Below are positions 8,828-17,344 of a stretch of DNA of 64,000 nt, piece after piece. This DNA is from Bacteroidota bacterium. GTDB lineage: Bacteria; Bacteroidota; Bacteroidia; UKL13-3. How positions within the stretch are numbered: position 1 is the stretch's first letter; each line of letters begins with the position of its first letter. The translations under genes were made by a program, and so were the position numbers. The DNA is taken from contig CANHVU010000012.1 of assembly GCA_947464275.1 (NCBI GenBank), positions 1-64,000 on the forward strand, given 5' to 3'. Under the pieces are notes generated by a model. The model made no database searches and had not been told where the DNA came from. It saw nothing but the letters and a program-made list of their open reading frames with translations.

Positions 8828-10156
8828 ATGAGCAAACTAATACGCGGATTAAACTTTAGCCAAGCTACATCGCTTAATATGATTGATATGGTGGGAATTG
8901 GCCCATTTGTAACCATTCCATTTATTATTCATACCATGGGCGGTCCACAGTGTATTTTAGCATGGCTTTTAGGTGCATTGCTTTCGTTTATGGATGCTTT
9001 TGTTTGGTCTGAATTAGGAGCCAAATGGCCACAAGCAGGTGGCTCGTATGTGTTTTTACAAAAGTTATATGGCAAAAAATATGGGCGAATGCTTTCGTTT
9101 TTATTTGTTTGGCAAACCAGTATTCAAGCGCCTTTAGTGGTGGCTTCGGGCTCTATAGGTTTTGCACAATATTTAACTTATTTATTGCCATTAACCGATA
9201 TTGAACAAAAAATGGTATCGGGTTCATTGGTGCTTTTATTGGTTTGGATTTTATACCGAAACATAAAAACATTAGGCAAACTTTCGGTAATTATGTGGGT
9301 GGTAGTTGGCTCCACTATTTTATGGTTAATAGCATCGGCTTTTACCCATTTCGATGCACAAATGGCCTTTAGTTTTCCGGCTGATGCTTTCGATTTAAAA
9401 CCCATGTTTTTTGTGGCTTTAGGGCAAGCTTCGGTTAAAAGTATTTATTCGTATTTGGGTTATTACAATGTGTGTCATTTAGGTGGAGAAATTATCAATC
9501 CTCAAAAAAATATTCCTCGTAGTATTTTTATTTCCATAGCAGGAATAGCAGCGCTTTACATAAGTATGCAAATTGGTATTTTAGGTGTAATTCCTTGGCA
9601 AGAAGCTCAAAATTCAACCTTTATTGTGAGCGCGTTTTTCGAAAAATTATATGGACATGCCACCGCTCAGTTTGCAACAGGATTGATATTATTTATTGCC
9701 ATTACTTCCTTATTTGCAGTAATGTTAGGTTACTCACGAGTGCCTTATGCAGCAGCACGAGATGGTAACTTTTTCAAGGTATTTGCCAAATTGCATCCAA
9801 CTAAAAATTTTCCATACATATCGTTATTGGTGCTTGGTGGATTGGCTTTTTGTTTTAGTCTTTTATTTAAATTGAAAGATGTAATTACAGCTATTATTGT
9901 AATGCGTATTTTGGTTCAATTTATTAGTCAATCAGTTGGTTTAATTGCTTTACATTACCGTTCTAAAAAGTTACGATTGCCTTATAAAATGCCTCTTTTC
10001 CCTATTCCAGCTATTTTAGGAATATTTGTTTGGTTATTTGTGTTTTTAAGCAGCGATTGGCAATATATAGTTGGTGCTTTGGGTATTATCGTTTCGGGTT
10101 TGATATTGTATTTTATAAAAGAACATTACACAAAAACAATGAGTATAAATAATTGA
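8828..10156 (+). CDS. APC-superfamily amino acid permease
   Basis: The 442-residue protein has about 12 hydrophobic segments and the layout of the APC amino acid/polyamine/organocation transporters. The first helix carries MVGIGPFVTIPF, corresponding to the substrate-binding Gly-rich break of TM1. WSELGAKWPQAGGSYVFLQKLYG matches the conserved loop after TM2, with Glu, Pro and the GG-Y pattern. YSRVPYAAARDGNFFKVFAKLHPTKNFPY matches the loop between TM8 and TM9. It probably imports an amino acid by proton or sodium symport or exchange across the inner membrane; the substrate cannot be told. It is monocistronic by appearance. The ATG at 8828 gives a short cytoplasmic start before TM1. Confidence 0.9.
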   Translation: MSKLIRGLNFSQATSLNMIDMVGIGPFVTIPFIIHTMGGPQCILAWLLGALLSFMDAFVWSELGAKWPQAGGSYVFLQKLYGKKYGRMLSFLFVWQTSIQAPLVVASGSIGFAQYLTYLLPLTDIEQKMVSGSLVLLLVWILYRNIKTLGKLSVIMWVVVGSTILWLIASAFTHFDAQMAFSFPADAFDLKPMFFVALGQASVKSIYSYLGYYNVCHLGGEIINPQKNIPRSIFISIAGIAALYISMQIGILGVIPWQEAQNSTFIVSAFFEKLYGHATAQFATGLILFIAITSLFAVMLGYSRVPYAAARDGNFFKVFAKLHPTKNFPYISLLVLGGLAFCFSLLFKLKDVITAIIVMRILVQFISQSVGLIALHYRSKKLRLPYKMPLFPIPAILGIFVWLFVFLSSDWQYIVGALGIIVSGLILYFIKEHYTKTMSINN

Positions 10157-10205
10157 AATTCATTTATTATATTAAAGTACCTTATTACTTAGTTAAACCT
10201 TTGAC

Positions 10206-10238
10206 TTTGGTCACTAAAAGGTAGCGTTGGTATGTTTA
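10206..10238 (+). promoter_or_regulatory. Candidate promoter (TTTG-N21-TATGTTTA)
   Basis: TTTG at 10206 and TATGTTTA at 10231 are spaced 21 nt apart and resemble the -33 and -7 boxes, with one mismatch in the last base of the -7 element. It would start transcription about 25 nt before the following gene. Confidence 0.35.
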
Positions 10239-10269
10239 CCTTGTAGGCTCAAATTAATACCAACCAATT

Positions 10270-10677
10270 ATGAAAATTACAATTAGTAACCATACAACCA
10301 TTGAACAAGTTCAAGATGCATTTAATAAACGTTTTCCATTTTTAAAAGTAGCGTTTTTTACAGATTTAAATAAACCTTTAAATGCGGAAAATATGGTAAA
10401 AAACCATCAAATGGAAATTGGTAAACTAGCACCAATAGCAACATTAGAAGGGATAGAAATACACGGCACTACTACAGTGAAACAACTTGAAAGTGATTTT
10501 AATAAACAATTTGGAATAGCTGCGCAAGTGTTTCATAAACGTGGGCATTCATGGATTTTAACTACCACTTCTTACGATGCAACATTGGATGCTTTAAATT
10601 CAAAATCGGCTGAAGATACCAAACCATTACCCAAAGAAGAAATAACCGATTCTGCCGACAGAATGGATTTGGAGTAA
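10270..10677 (+). CDS. Cytoplasmic hypothetical protein with internal duplication
   Basis: The 135-residue protein has no signal peptide or membrane segment. It contains two related halves: ISNHTTIEQVQDAFNKRFPFLKVAFF near residue 4 and IHGTTTVKQLESDFNKQFGIAAQVFHKRG near residue 63. Both follow the scheme (I)-(S/H)-x-x-TT-(I/V)-x-Q-(V/L)-x-x-(A/D)-FNK-(R/Q)-F, that is beta-helix-beta. The tail (PLPKEEITDSADRMDLE) is acidic and probably disordered. I do not recognise a named family. It stands alone between an own promoter candidate and a bidirectional terminator. Confidence 0.75.
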   Translation: MKITISNHTTIEQVQDAFNKRFPFLKVAFFTDLNKPLNAENMVKNHQMEIGKLAPIATLEGIEIHGTTTVKQLESDFNKQFGIAAQVFHKRGHSWILTTTSYDATLDALNSKSAEDTKPLPKEEITDSADRMDLE

Positions 10678-10695
10678 CTTAGAGAATTTTAAATA

Positions 10696-10721
10696 AATAG
10701 CCCTATCATTTTAGGGCTATT
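10696..10721. terminator. Bidirectional hairpin between convergent genes
   Basis: AATAGCCCTA and TAGGGCTATT form a perfect 10-bp stem with a 6-nt loop, between the stops of two converging genes. Confidence 0.75.
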
Positions 10722-10727
10722 CCACAT

Positions 10728-11147
10728 TTATTTTAACTTCATTTGGGAGTAAAATGGATGATCGGGATTGATGATTAATTGTTGGCTTTGTGGATGAATT
10801 AACACATCCATATCTTCTAGTGGAATGGCTCCTAAAAGTGGTTCGTTACTACCCTCTAAAACCATGGCTAAACAAACGGTATTTCTGTTCTTAAATTTAA
10901 CATGTACCGGACCAACTACATCATAAGTTATAATATGTCCATTAGCTAATTGTCCATTGCGTTTTTCAACAAATGGCAATTGCAACTGAGCTTGAATATC
11001 TTCATTAATACAAAGATTGTATGCACCTGTATCTACCAAAATATTTATCGATAATTGTTTGATTTCTTCTTCACCAATAATGTTACGTTTGGCAAGCGTA
11101 ATATCTTCGCTATTGGTTAAAGTAATATGAGCATAAACCAGTCCCAT
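10728..11147 (-). CDS. Retropepsin-like clan AA aspartic protease
   Basis: The 139-residue protein contains ILVDTGAYNLCI, the Asp-Thr-Gly active-site motif of single-domain retropepsin-like proteases, followed by the flap region LPFVEKRNGQLANGHIITYDVVGPVHVKFKNR. The closing hydrophobic-hydrophobic-Gly motif is LLGAIPLEDMDVLIHP. Such proteases act as homodimers, one Asp from each chain; bacterial substrates are mostly unknown. No signal peptide is visible, so it is probably cytoplasmic. A TTG at 11168 would add seven residues, but ATG at 11147 gives MGLVYAHITL, the usual start of this family as I remember it. It faces the preceding gene across a shared terminator. Confidence 0.82.
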   Translation of the reverse strand: MGLVYAHITLTNSEDITLAKRNIIGEEEIKQLSINILVDTGAYNLCINEDIQAQLQLPFVEKRNGQLANGHIITYDVVGPVHVKFKNRNTVCLAMVLEGSNEPLLGAIPLEDMDVLIHPQSQQLIINPDHPFYSQMKLK

Positions 11148-11273
11148 AATATTTGTTTTATAGTTCAAAAATAACTTTTATAAAGGAATAGACAAAAGCA
11201 AAAGCATTTCAATTAAAGTACTAGAACTTCTATAAAAATTTAGCATCCTTTTAAAATTTATCAAAAGCCAGAA

Positions 11274-11304
11274 GCTAGCTGCCAGTAGCCAACCGCTAGC
11301 TGCC
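11274..11304. repeat. Two-copy GCTAGCTGCC direct repeat
   Basis: GCTAGCTGCC occurs at 11274 and 11295, exactly 21 bp apart, inside a Gly-Cys-Ala type low-complexity run (GCCAGAAGC, GCCAGTAGCC). It looks like a short dispersed intergenic repeat upstream of uvrA. Confidence 0.6.
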
Positions 11305-11337
11305 AAAAATAATCCATAATCTTCCGAACTTTTTGAG

Positions 11338-11345
11338 TAGTTTTG
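11338..11345 (+). promoter_or_regulatory. -7 promoter element of uvrA
   Basis: TAGTTTTG matches TAnnTTTG exactly and would place the transcription start about 10 nt before the ATG. No TTG is found at the ideal -33 distance. No SOS-type operator was recognised. Confidence 0.5.
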
Positions 11346-11362
11346 TGTTCGTTTTTATATAA

Positions 11363-14215
11363 ATGAGTCAATCAAATAACAAGGAAATTATCATCAAAGG
11401 CGCTCGTGCACACAATTTAAAAAATATTGATGTAAACATTAAGCGTAATAAATTAACAGTAGTTACAGGAGTTTCAGGTTCAGGTAAATCAAGTTTGGTT
11501 TTTGATACGCTTTATGCCGAAGGTCAACGCAGGTATGTAGAAAGTTTATCGGCTTACGCCAGACAGTTTTTGGGTAAAATGAATAAGCCTGATGTAGATT
11601 ATATTCATGGTATTTCGCCATCAATAGCTATTGAACAAAAGGTTAATACCCGCAATGCACGCTCAACTGTTGCCACTTCAACCGAAATTTACGATTACTT
11701 AAAATTACTATTTGCCCGCATTGGTGTTACATTTTCGCCCATTAGTGGCAATATGGTAAAACGCCATACCATTGATGATGTGGTGCAACATATTTTGGCA
11801 TTGCCCGAAAATACCAAAGCCTATTTATTGGTAACCATTAATAATGAAAACGAATTGCGTAAGCAATTAGAAGTTTATTTACAAACAGGTTTTAATCGTT
11901 TGTTTTTAAACAACGAAATGCTTGATATTGAAGAGTTTTTAAGCAATGATGAATTGGTTAAAAAAACTGCCAAAGCTAAAAAAGCCGAACCTCTTTATTT
12001 GTTAATTGACCGTTTTGCGGTGCAACAAAATGATGAAGATTTTTTAAACAGAATTTCTGACTCCATTCAAACAGCATTTTTTGAAGGCCTTGGGGAGTGT
12101 GTGCTGCATACCATCAATGACGAAGGCAAAACGTTATACGAATTATTCAACAATCGTTTTGAATTGGACGGACAAAAATTTGAAGAACCAAGCGTTAATT
12201 TGTTTAGTTTTAATAATCCTTTTGGAGCTTGTAAAACTTGCGAAGGTCTTGGTAATGTAATTGGTATAGACGAAGATTTGGTGGTTCCTGATAAAGGTTT
12301 ATCCATTTTTGAAGATGCCATTGTGCCTTGGAAAGGCGAAAAAATGCAAGAATGGAAACAAATGTTTATTCATGTTACCCGTAAAAACGATTTTCCATTA
12401 CATAAACCATATTTTGAATTAACCCAATCGCAAAAAGACTTTTTATGGCAAGGTGGTGCGGGTTGGCCCGGTTTAAATGGCTTTTTTAAAGAGTTAGAAA
12501 AACAAACTTATAAAATTCAATACCGTGTAATGTTAGCACGTTATCGAGGTAAAACTACTTGTTACGATTGTAGAGGTACACGTTTGCGCCAAGATGCCAA
12601 TTATGTAAAATTGGTTAATTTAAATAAATCGGATGTGGTTTATACTTTTAATGGCGATAGCGAATACGCTTGTTTATCGGTACTTTTACTCATGAGTATT
12701 GATGATTGTGTGGCCTATTTTCAAAACTTAAAATTGTCGGAAACACATCAAAAAATAGCAAGCAGAATTTTGGTTGAAATAACCAATAGATTGAACTTCT
12801 TGCAAAATGTAGGTTTAGGTTATTTGTCGCTCAACAGACTTTCGAGCACCTTAAGTGGTGGCGAAACGCAACGTATTAATTTGGCTACTTCATTAGGTTC
12901 AAGTTTGGTTGGCTCGTTGTATATTTTAGATGAACCAAGTATTGGTTTACATCCACGCGATACTGAAAATTTGATAAGAGTATTACAAAAATTGCGTGAT
13001 ATTGGTAATACAGTTGTGGTGGTTGAACACGATGAAGAAATAATGCAAACAGCCGATGAAATCATTGACATTGGGCCTTTGGCAGGAATTCATGGTGGCG
13101 AAAAAGTATCGCAAGGAAATATTGATTTTATAAAAAACGATACCAATAGTTTAACTGGAATGTTTTTATCGGGAGTTAAAAAAATTGAGGTTCCAACCAA
13201 ACGCAGAAAGTGGAAAGATTATATTGAAATAAAAGGCGCTAGGCAGCATAATTTAAAAGGTTTTGATGTAAAGTTTCCTTTGCGTGCATTTACGGTGGTT
13301 ACAGGTGTTTCTGGAAGTGGAAAAACTACTTTAATTAAAAAGATTTTATATCCCGCTATTCAAAAGCATTTAGGTAATTATACGGGCGAAAAAACGGGTG
13401 CTCACGAAAGTATTGGTGGAGATATAAAAACCATTACACAAATTGAAATGGTTGATCAAAATCCAATTGGAAAATCGAGTAGGAGTAACCCAATTACATA
13501 CATAAAAGCCTACGATGCCATTAGAGATTTGTACTCGCAATTAGCTATTTCAAAAGCAAGAGGTTTTAAACCGCAACACTTCAGTTTTAACGTAGAAGGT
13601 GGTCGCTGCGAAACTTGCCAAGGCGAAGGTGAAGTAACCATTGAAATGCAATTTATGGCAGATATCCATTTGCCTTGCGATGAATGTAAAAGTGCTAGGT
13701 TTAAAGAAGAGGTTTTAGATGCCAAACACAATGGAAAAAGCATCAGTGATTTGTTGAATATGAGCGTGGATGAAGCTTTGGAATTTTTTCACGATGAAAC
13801 TACCATTGCCAATAAAATTAAACCATTAAGCGATGTAGGTTTGGGTTATATCAAATTAGGTCAGTCGAGCAATACTTTAAGTGGGGGTGAGGCACAACGT
13901 GTAAAATTGGCTTCGTTTTTAGGTAAACGTGCAAGTTCAGAACATGTATTATTTATTTTTGATGAGCCAACTACTGGTTTACATTTTAACGACATCAATA
14001 AATTATTGACTTCGTTTAATGCGTTAATTGACCAAGGACACACCATTATTGTTATTGAACACAATATGGATGTGGCTAAATGCGCGGATTATATTGTAGA
14101 CCTTGGTCCGCAAGCTGGCGATGAAGGCGGAAACCTAGTTTTTGCTGGTTTACCCGAAGATTTAGTTAACAATACCGAAAGTTATACGGCCAAGTATTTA
14201 AAAGATAAATTGTAA
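11363..14215 (+). CDS. uvrA: Excinuclease ABC subunit A
   Basis: UvrA is the damage-recognition ATPase of nucleotide excision repair; as a dimer it loads UvrB at lesions. The 950-residue protein shows both ABC modules: Walker A GVSGSGKSS near residue 35 and GVSGSGKTT near 647, with signatures LSGGETQRINLA and LSGGEAQRVKLA, followed by ILDEPSIGLHPRD and IFDEPTTGLHFND. Zinc-binding cysteines are seen in CKTCEGLG, CYDCRGTRLR, CETCQGEG and LPCDECK. Length is normal. Bacteroidota often carry two uvrA genes; this one, with ARSTVATSTEIYDYLKLLFARIG, could be either copy. It appears to be transcribed alone. Confidence 0.95.
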   Translation: MSQSNNKEIIIKGARAHNLKNIDVNIKRNKLTVVTGVSGSGKSSLVFDTLYAEGQRRYVESLSAYARQFLGKMNKPDVDYIHGISPSIAIEQKVNTRNARSTVATSTEIYDYLKLLFARIGVTFSPISGNMVKRHTIDDVVQHILALPENTKAYLLVTINNENELRKQLEVYLQTGFNRLFLNNEMLDIEEFLSNDELVKKTAKAKKAEPLYLLIDRFAVQQNDEDFLNRISDSIQTAFFEGLGECVLHTINDEGKTLYELFNNRFELDGQKFEEPSVNLFSFNNPFGACKTCEGLGNVIGIDEDLVVPDKGLSIFEDAIVPWKGEKMQEWKQMFIHVTRKNDFPLHKPYFELTQSQKDFLWQGGAGWPGLNGFFKELEKQTYKIQYRVMLARYRGKTTCYDCRGTRLRQDANYVKLVNLNKSDVVYTFNGDSEYACLSVLLLMSIDDCVAYFQNLKLSETHQKIASRILVEITNRLNFLQNVGLGYLSLNRLSSTLSGGETQRINLATSLGSSLVGSLYILDEPSIGLHPRDTENLIRVLQKLRDIGNTVVVVEHDEEIMQTADEIIDIGPLAGIHGGEKVSQGNIDFIKNDTNSLTGMFLSGVKKIEVPTKRRKWKDYIEIKGARQHNLKGFDVKFPLRAFTVVTGVSGSGKTTLIKKILYPAIQKHLGNYTGEKTGAHESIGGDIKTITQIEMVDQNPIGKSSRSNPITYIKAYDAIRDLYSQLAISKARGFKPQHFSFNVEGGRCETCQGEGEVTIEMQFMADIHLPCDECKSARFKEEVLDAKHNGKSISDLLNMSVDEALEFFHDETTIANKIKPLSDVGLGYIKLGQSSNTLSGGEAQRVKLASFLGKRASSEHVLFIFDEPTTGLHFNDINKLLTSFNALIDQGHTIIVIEHNMDVAKCADYIVDLGPQAGDEGGNLVFAGLPEDLVNNTESYTAKYLKDKL

Positions 14216-14232
14216 AAAGAATGAATATTTAA

Positions 14233-14252
14233 ATTGTTTGACAGCAAACAAT
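14233..14252. terminator. Inverted repeat after uvrA
   Basis: ATTGTTTG-acag-CAAACAAT is a perfect 8-bp inverted repeat 17 nt past the uvrA stop. It lacks a T-run on the plus strand, so it may be a weak terminator, an operator for the next gene, or both. Confidence 0.4.
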
Positions 14253-14268
14253 AAATTAAAATTGCCTC

Positions 14269-15285
14269 ATGAAAAAAATTATTCTATCAGTTATTATTTT
14301 ATTTTCCATTTATCATGTTAATGCGCAGCAAAAGGTGTGTGTGGCATTTTATAATCAAGAAAATTTATTTGACACCATTGATAACCCAAATAAAAATGAT
14401 GCTGAATTTTTACCCAATGGTAAATACAAGTGGAATACTGAACGTTATTTAACCAAATTAAACCAAATGGCTAAAGTAATAGCTAGTTTTAAGAATGGGG
14501 AAGGAGCTGATTTTTTGGGAATGTGTGAAGTGGAAAGTATAGAGGCTTTAACGGATTTAACTAAAAATAAGCAATTACAAAAAATGGCCTATAAAACGGT
14601 GTTTTTTGAAGGTGAAGATGAGCGTGGAATTGATAATGCTTTTATATACAAAAGTAATTTGGTAAAAGAGGCTAAAGGCTATAGTGTGGTTATTAATAGC
14701 GAAGGAATTGGTGGAGACCATACAAGGAATATTTTGGTGGCTGAAATCACTTTAAAAAATAAAGAAAAATTATATTTTATCGTCAATCATTGGCCAAGTA
14801 GGAGAGAGGGTGAGAAGGAAAGTGAGTTTAAACGAATTTTTGTAGCAGGCGAAGTTCGCAAAGTTTGCGATGAAATTTATGCTAAAAATGCCAATGCTAA
14901 CATCATTGTGATGGGAGATTTAAACGATGAACCTAATAATATGTCGGTAACAGCTACATTAGGAGCAAGTGGGGCCATAAGCAAAACAAAAAATAATATG
15001 CTTTACAATACCATGAAAGATTTATCATTAGATGGTTTTGGTTCTCATAAATTTAAAAATGAATGGAGTATGTTAGACCAAATAATTATTAGTGCTAATT
15101 TATTAAATACAAAATCAAAAGTTAAGTTTATTCAAGGTTCAGCCGAAGTATATAAGCAAAATTTTATGCTTGAAACCGATGAAAAATATAAAGGTAATCC
15201 ACTAAGAACATTTGTAGGTAATAAATACCTTGGTGGCTTTAGCGACCATTTACCAGTTATGATTTTTTTAGAAATAAGTAAGTAA
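14269..15285 (+). CDS. Secreted endonuclease/exonuclease/phosphatase family protein
   Basis: The protein has 338 residues with a signal peptide (1-20, ending VNAQ). It then shows the motifs of the EEP fold shared by DNase I and sphingomyelinases: VAFYNQENLFDTIDNP, CEVES with the metal-binding Glu, IVNHWPSRREG with the catalytic His, VMGDLNDEPNN with Asp and Asn, and GGFSDHLPVMI at the end. It is therefore a metal-dependent phosphodiesterase of the periplasm or outside; whether it cuts nucleic acid or lipid cannot be told. It begins about 50 nt after uvrA but has its own inverted repeat between, so co-transcription is uncertain. Confidence 0.88.
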   Translation: MKKIILSVIILFSIYHVNAQQKVCVAFYNQENLFDTIDNPNKNDAEFLPNGKYKWNTERYLTKLNQMAKVIASFKNGEGADFLGMCEVESIEALTDLTKNKQLQKMAYKTVFFEGEDERGIDNAFIYKSNLVKEAKGYSVVINSEGIGGDHTRNILVAEITLKNKEKLYFIVNHWPSRREGEKESEFKRIFVAGEVRKVCDEIYAKNANANIIVMGDLNDEPNNMSVTATLGASGAISKTKNNMLYNTMKDLSLDGFGSHKFKNEWSMLDQIIISANLLNTKSKVKFIQGSAEVYKQNFMLETDEKYKGNPLRTFVGNKYLGGFSDHLPVMIFLEISK

Positions 15286-15382
15286 TTTTAGTTTAATTAT
15301 TTTCCTGAAATTAACTTAGTTCAATCACAATCTACTAAAAACATAAATAGTAGTTTTTACCATAATTTAATAGTTTTACCAA

Positions 15383-16432
15383 ATGGAAAATGAGGAGTCG
15401 AAGCCGCAACGTAGAGCAAGATACAAAGGTACTTATCCTAAGTCGTTTAAGGAAAAGTATAAAGAATTGCAGCCCGAAAAATATGCCGATGATATTCAAA
15501 AAGTAATATCAAAAGGAAATACGCCCGCAGGAACCCACCGCTCCATTTGTGTGAATGAAATAATGGATTTTTTAGCAATAACTCCAGGACAAGTTGGTAT
15601 GGATGCTACACTTGGATATGGTGGACATAGCCTAGAAATTTTAAAACAATTAAACCATAAAGGTATGCTTTATGCTACCGATGTAGATCCTTTTGAATTG
15701 CCTCGCACCAAAGAAAGATTGGCCTCGTTTGGTTTTGGTGAAACTGATTTGCAAGTAAGAAAACTGAATTTTTAAAATATTGATTTAATAGCCATGGAGG
15801 CCGGTCCACTCAATTTTGTTTTGGCCGATTTAGGGGTTTCTTCTATGCAAATTGATAATCCAGATAGAGGTTTTTCGTTAAAAATAGAAGGACCATTAGA
15901 TTTACGTTTAAATCCTAAAAGTGGCAAACCCGCTTCTGAATTGATAAAAACCTTAGACCAATACGAATTAGAAGAAATATTTATTGCCAATGCTGATGAG
16001 CCTTATGCTGATTTAATAGCTGAAGCAATAGTAACAAGTTTGAAAAAGGGAAGACGTATTGAAACTACTGCCCAATTAAAAGATATAATAAAAGAGACTT
16101 TAGAATTTTTGCCTAAAAATGATAGGGTAGAAAAAACTAAAAAGGCTTGTCAAAGATGCTTTCAAGCCTTACGCATAGAAGTTAACGATGAATTTGGTGT
16201 ATTAGATAAATTTTTAGAAAAATTACCTGAAGCACTAGCTCCAGGCGGAAAAGTGGCTATCCTTTCTTTTCATTCAGGCGAAGACAGACGTGTAAAAAAA
16301 GCATTCCAAGCTTTTTACAGACAAGGTATTTATAGTAGCGTGGCTCCTGAGCCAATTCGTCCATCTGCCCAAGAAATTTTCAGTAATCCTCGTGCTCGTT
16401 CAACTAAATTTCGTTGGGCTATTAAAGCATAA
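15383..16432 (+). pseudogene. RsmH (MraW)-like 16S rRNA methyltransferase paralogue split by an in-frame stop
   Basis: RsmH methylates N4 of C1402 in 16S rRNA. Here one continuous frame is interrupted by TAA at 15773-15775: the part before ends VRKLNF and the part after reads NIDLIAMEAGPLNFVLADLGVSS, which joins smoothly. Changing one base (TAA to AAA) would restore a 349-residue protein. The SAM-binding loop is DATLGYGGHS; later motifs are RGFSLK, CFQALRIEVNDEFG, and AILSFHSGEDR instead of the usual HSLEDR. The N-terminal extension of about 55 residues (RRARYKGTYPKSFKEKYKELQ) marks a second RsmH subfamily rather than the dcw-cluster enzyme, and no mraZ or ftsL is nearby. Translation could restart at ATG 15794, 18 nt after the stop. 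A sequencing error is also possible. Confidence 0.8.
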
Positions 16433-16460
16433 TTTTTTCTATTTGTTATTATAAATTTGT

Positions 16461-17240
16461 TTGGATACCTCTCGTTTTATTCCATTTGCCAACTCAATAT
16501 TGGAAAGTGATATTCCTGAAAAATTTGTACTAATGCAGCATAATACTCCACATAAATTATGCTTAATGGCCGCTAATCAGCTTCAGGATTATTTATTAAA
16601 GCAAACCGATTGGGTGCATAATTTTGGATTGAATAATAATATAAATGGAAATATTATTGGTAAAATGTTTGGCGTATTAGTGGTAAAAAACAAACAAAAC
16701 GAAATTGGTTTCTTAACAGCCTTCTCGGGTAAACTAGCAAATACAAATAGTCATCCTTATTTTGTTCCTCCAGTATTTGATAGTCTAGACGAAAATAGTT
16801 TTTTAAACAATGGAATTATTCAATTATCAGCCATAATTGAGGAGATAAATGAATTAGAAATTCAGAACCAAAAAATTAACCTACCACAAATAAGTGCACT
16901 TAAAATTAAGCGAAAAGAACACTCCATAAAATTACAACACTTGCTTTTTGATAATTATATTTTTACCAATCAATTTGGAAATAGTAAAAATGCACATGAA
17001 ATTTATAAAAATGCATTGTATAAAAATCCACCAGCGGGTGCAGGCGAGTGTGCTACTCCAAAGTTATTACAACATGCTTTCCATAATAATATGAAACCCT
17101 TGGCAGTGGCTGAATTTTGGTGGGGACATTCACCTAAATCTAACCATTGGAATCATAAACAATATTATGCTTGTTGTAAAGAAAAATGTGAACCAATTTT
17201 AACCCACATGCTTATGGGTATTGAGTTTGAATACAAATAG
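16461..17240 (+). CDS. Standalone N-terminal domain of RluA-type pseudouridine synthase
   Basis: The 259 residues resemble the N-terminal domain that precedes the catalytic part in a large RluA-family subgroup: RFIPFANSI at the start, LMAANQLQDYLLKQTDWVHNFGL, GKMFGVLVVKNK, FLTAFSGKLA, PYFVPPVFDSL, and near the end PPAGAGECATPKLLQHAF followed by PLAVAEFWWGHSP and the Cys pair ACCKEKCEPIL. The pseudouridine synthase domain with its catalytic Asp is missing: the frame stops after LMGIEFEYK and nothing like it follows. It starts with TTG, 28 nt after the broken rsmH-like gene. It may be a real single-domain RNA-binding protein or a truncation. Confidence in homology is from memory of the family. 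Confidence 0.72.
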   Translation: MDTSRFIPFANSILESDIPEKFVLMQHNTPHKLCLMAANQLQDYLLKQTDWVHNFGLNNNINGNIIGKMFGVLVVKNKQNEIGFLTAFSGKLANTNSHPYFVPPVFDSLDENSFLNNGIIQLSAIIEEINELEIQNQKINLPQISALKIKRKEHSIKLQHLLFDNYIFTNQFGNSKNAHEIYKNALYKNPPAGAGECATPKLLQHAFHNNMKPLAVAEFWWGHSPKSNHWNHKQYYACCKEKCEPILTHMLMGIEFEYK

Positions 17241-17310
17241 CCTATTTTACTGAAAATAATGATTTAAAATATGCAATTAGTGGAGCACTTTTTAAATAAA
17301 ATTATTCTAA

Positions 17311-17318
17311 TATATTTG
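17311..17318 (+). promoter_or_regulatory. -7 promoter element (TATATTTG)
   Basis: Exact TAnnTTTG match 27 nt before the following ATG. At the ideal -33 distance there is TTT rather than TTG. Confidence 0.5.
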
Positions 17319-17344
17319 ACAATTAAGAAATATTTGAATTTAAA

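Noticed and set aside
10728..11168. TTG start at 11168 for the aspartic protease
   Set aside because: The ATG at 11147 starts the recognised family N-terminus MGLVYA; the extra residues look untranslated.
15383..16432. Programmed frameshift in the rsmH paralogue
   Set aside because: Both parts are in the same frame, so the break is a stop codon, not a shift; no slippery site is needed.
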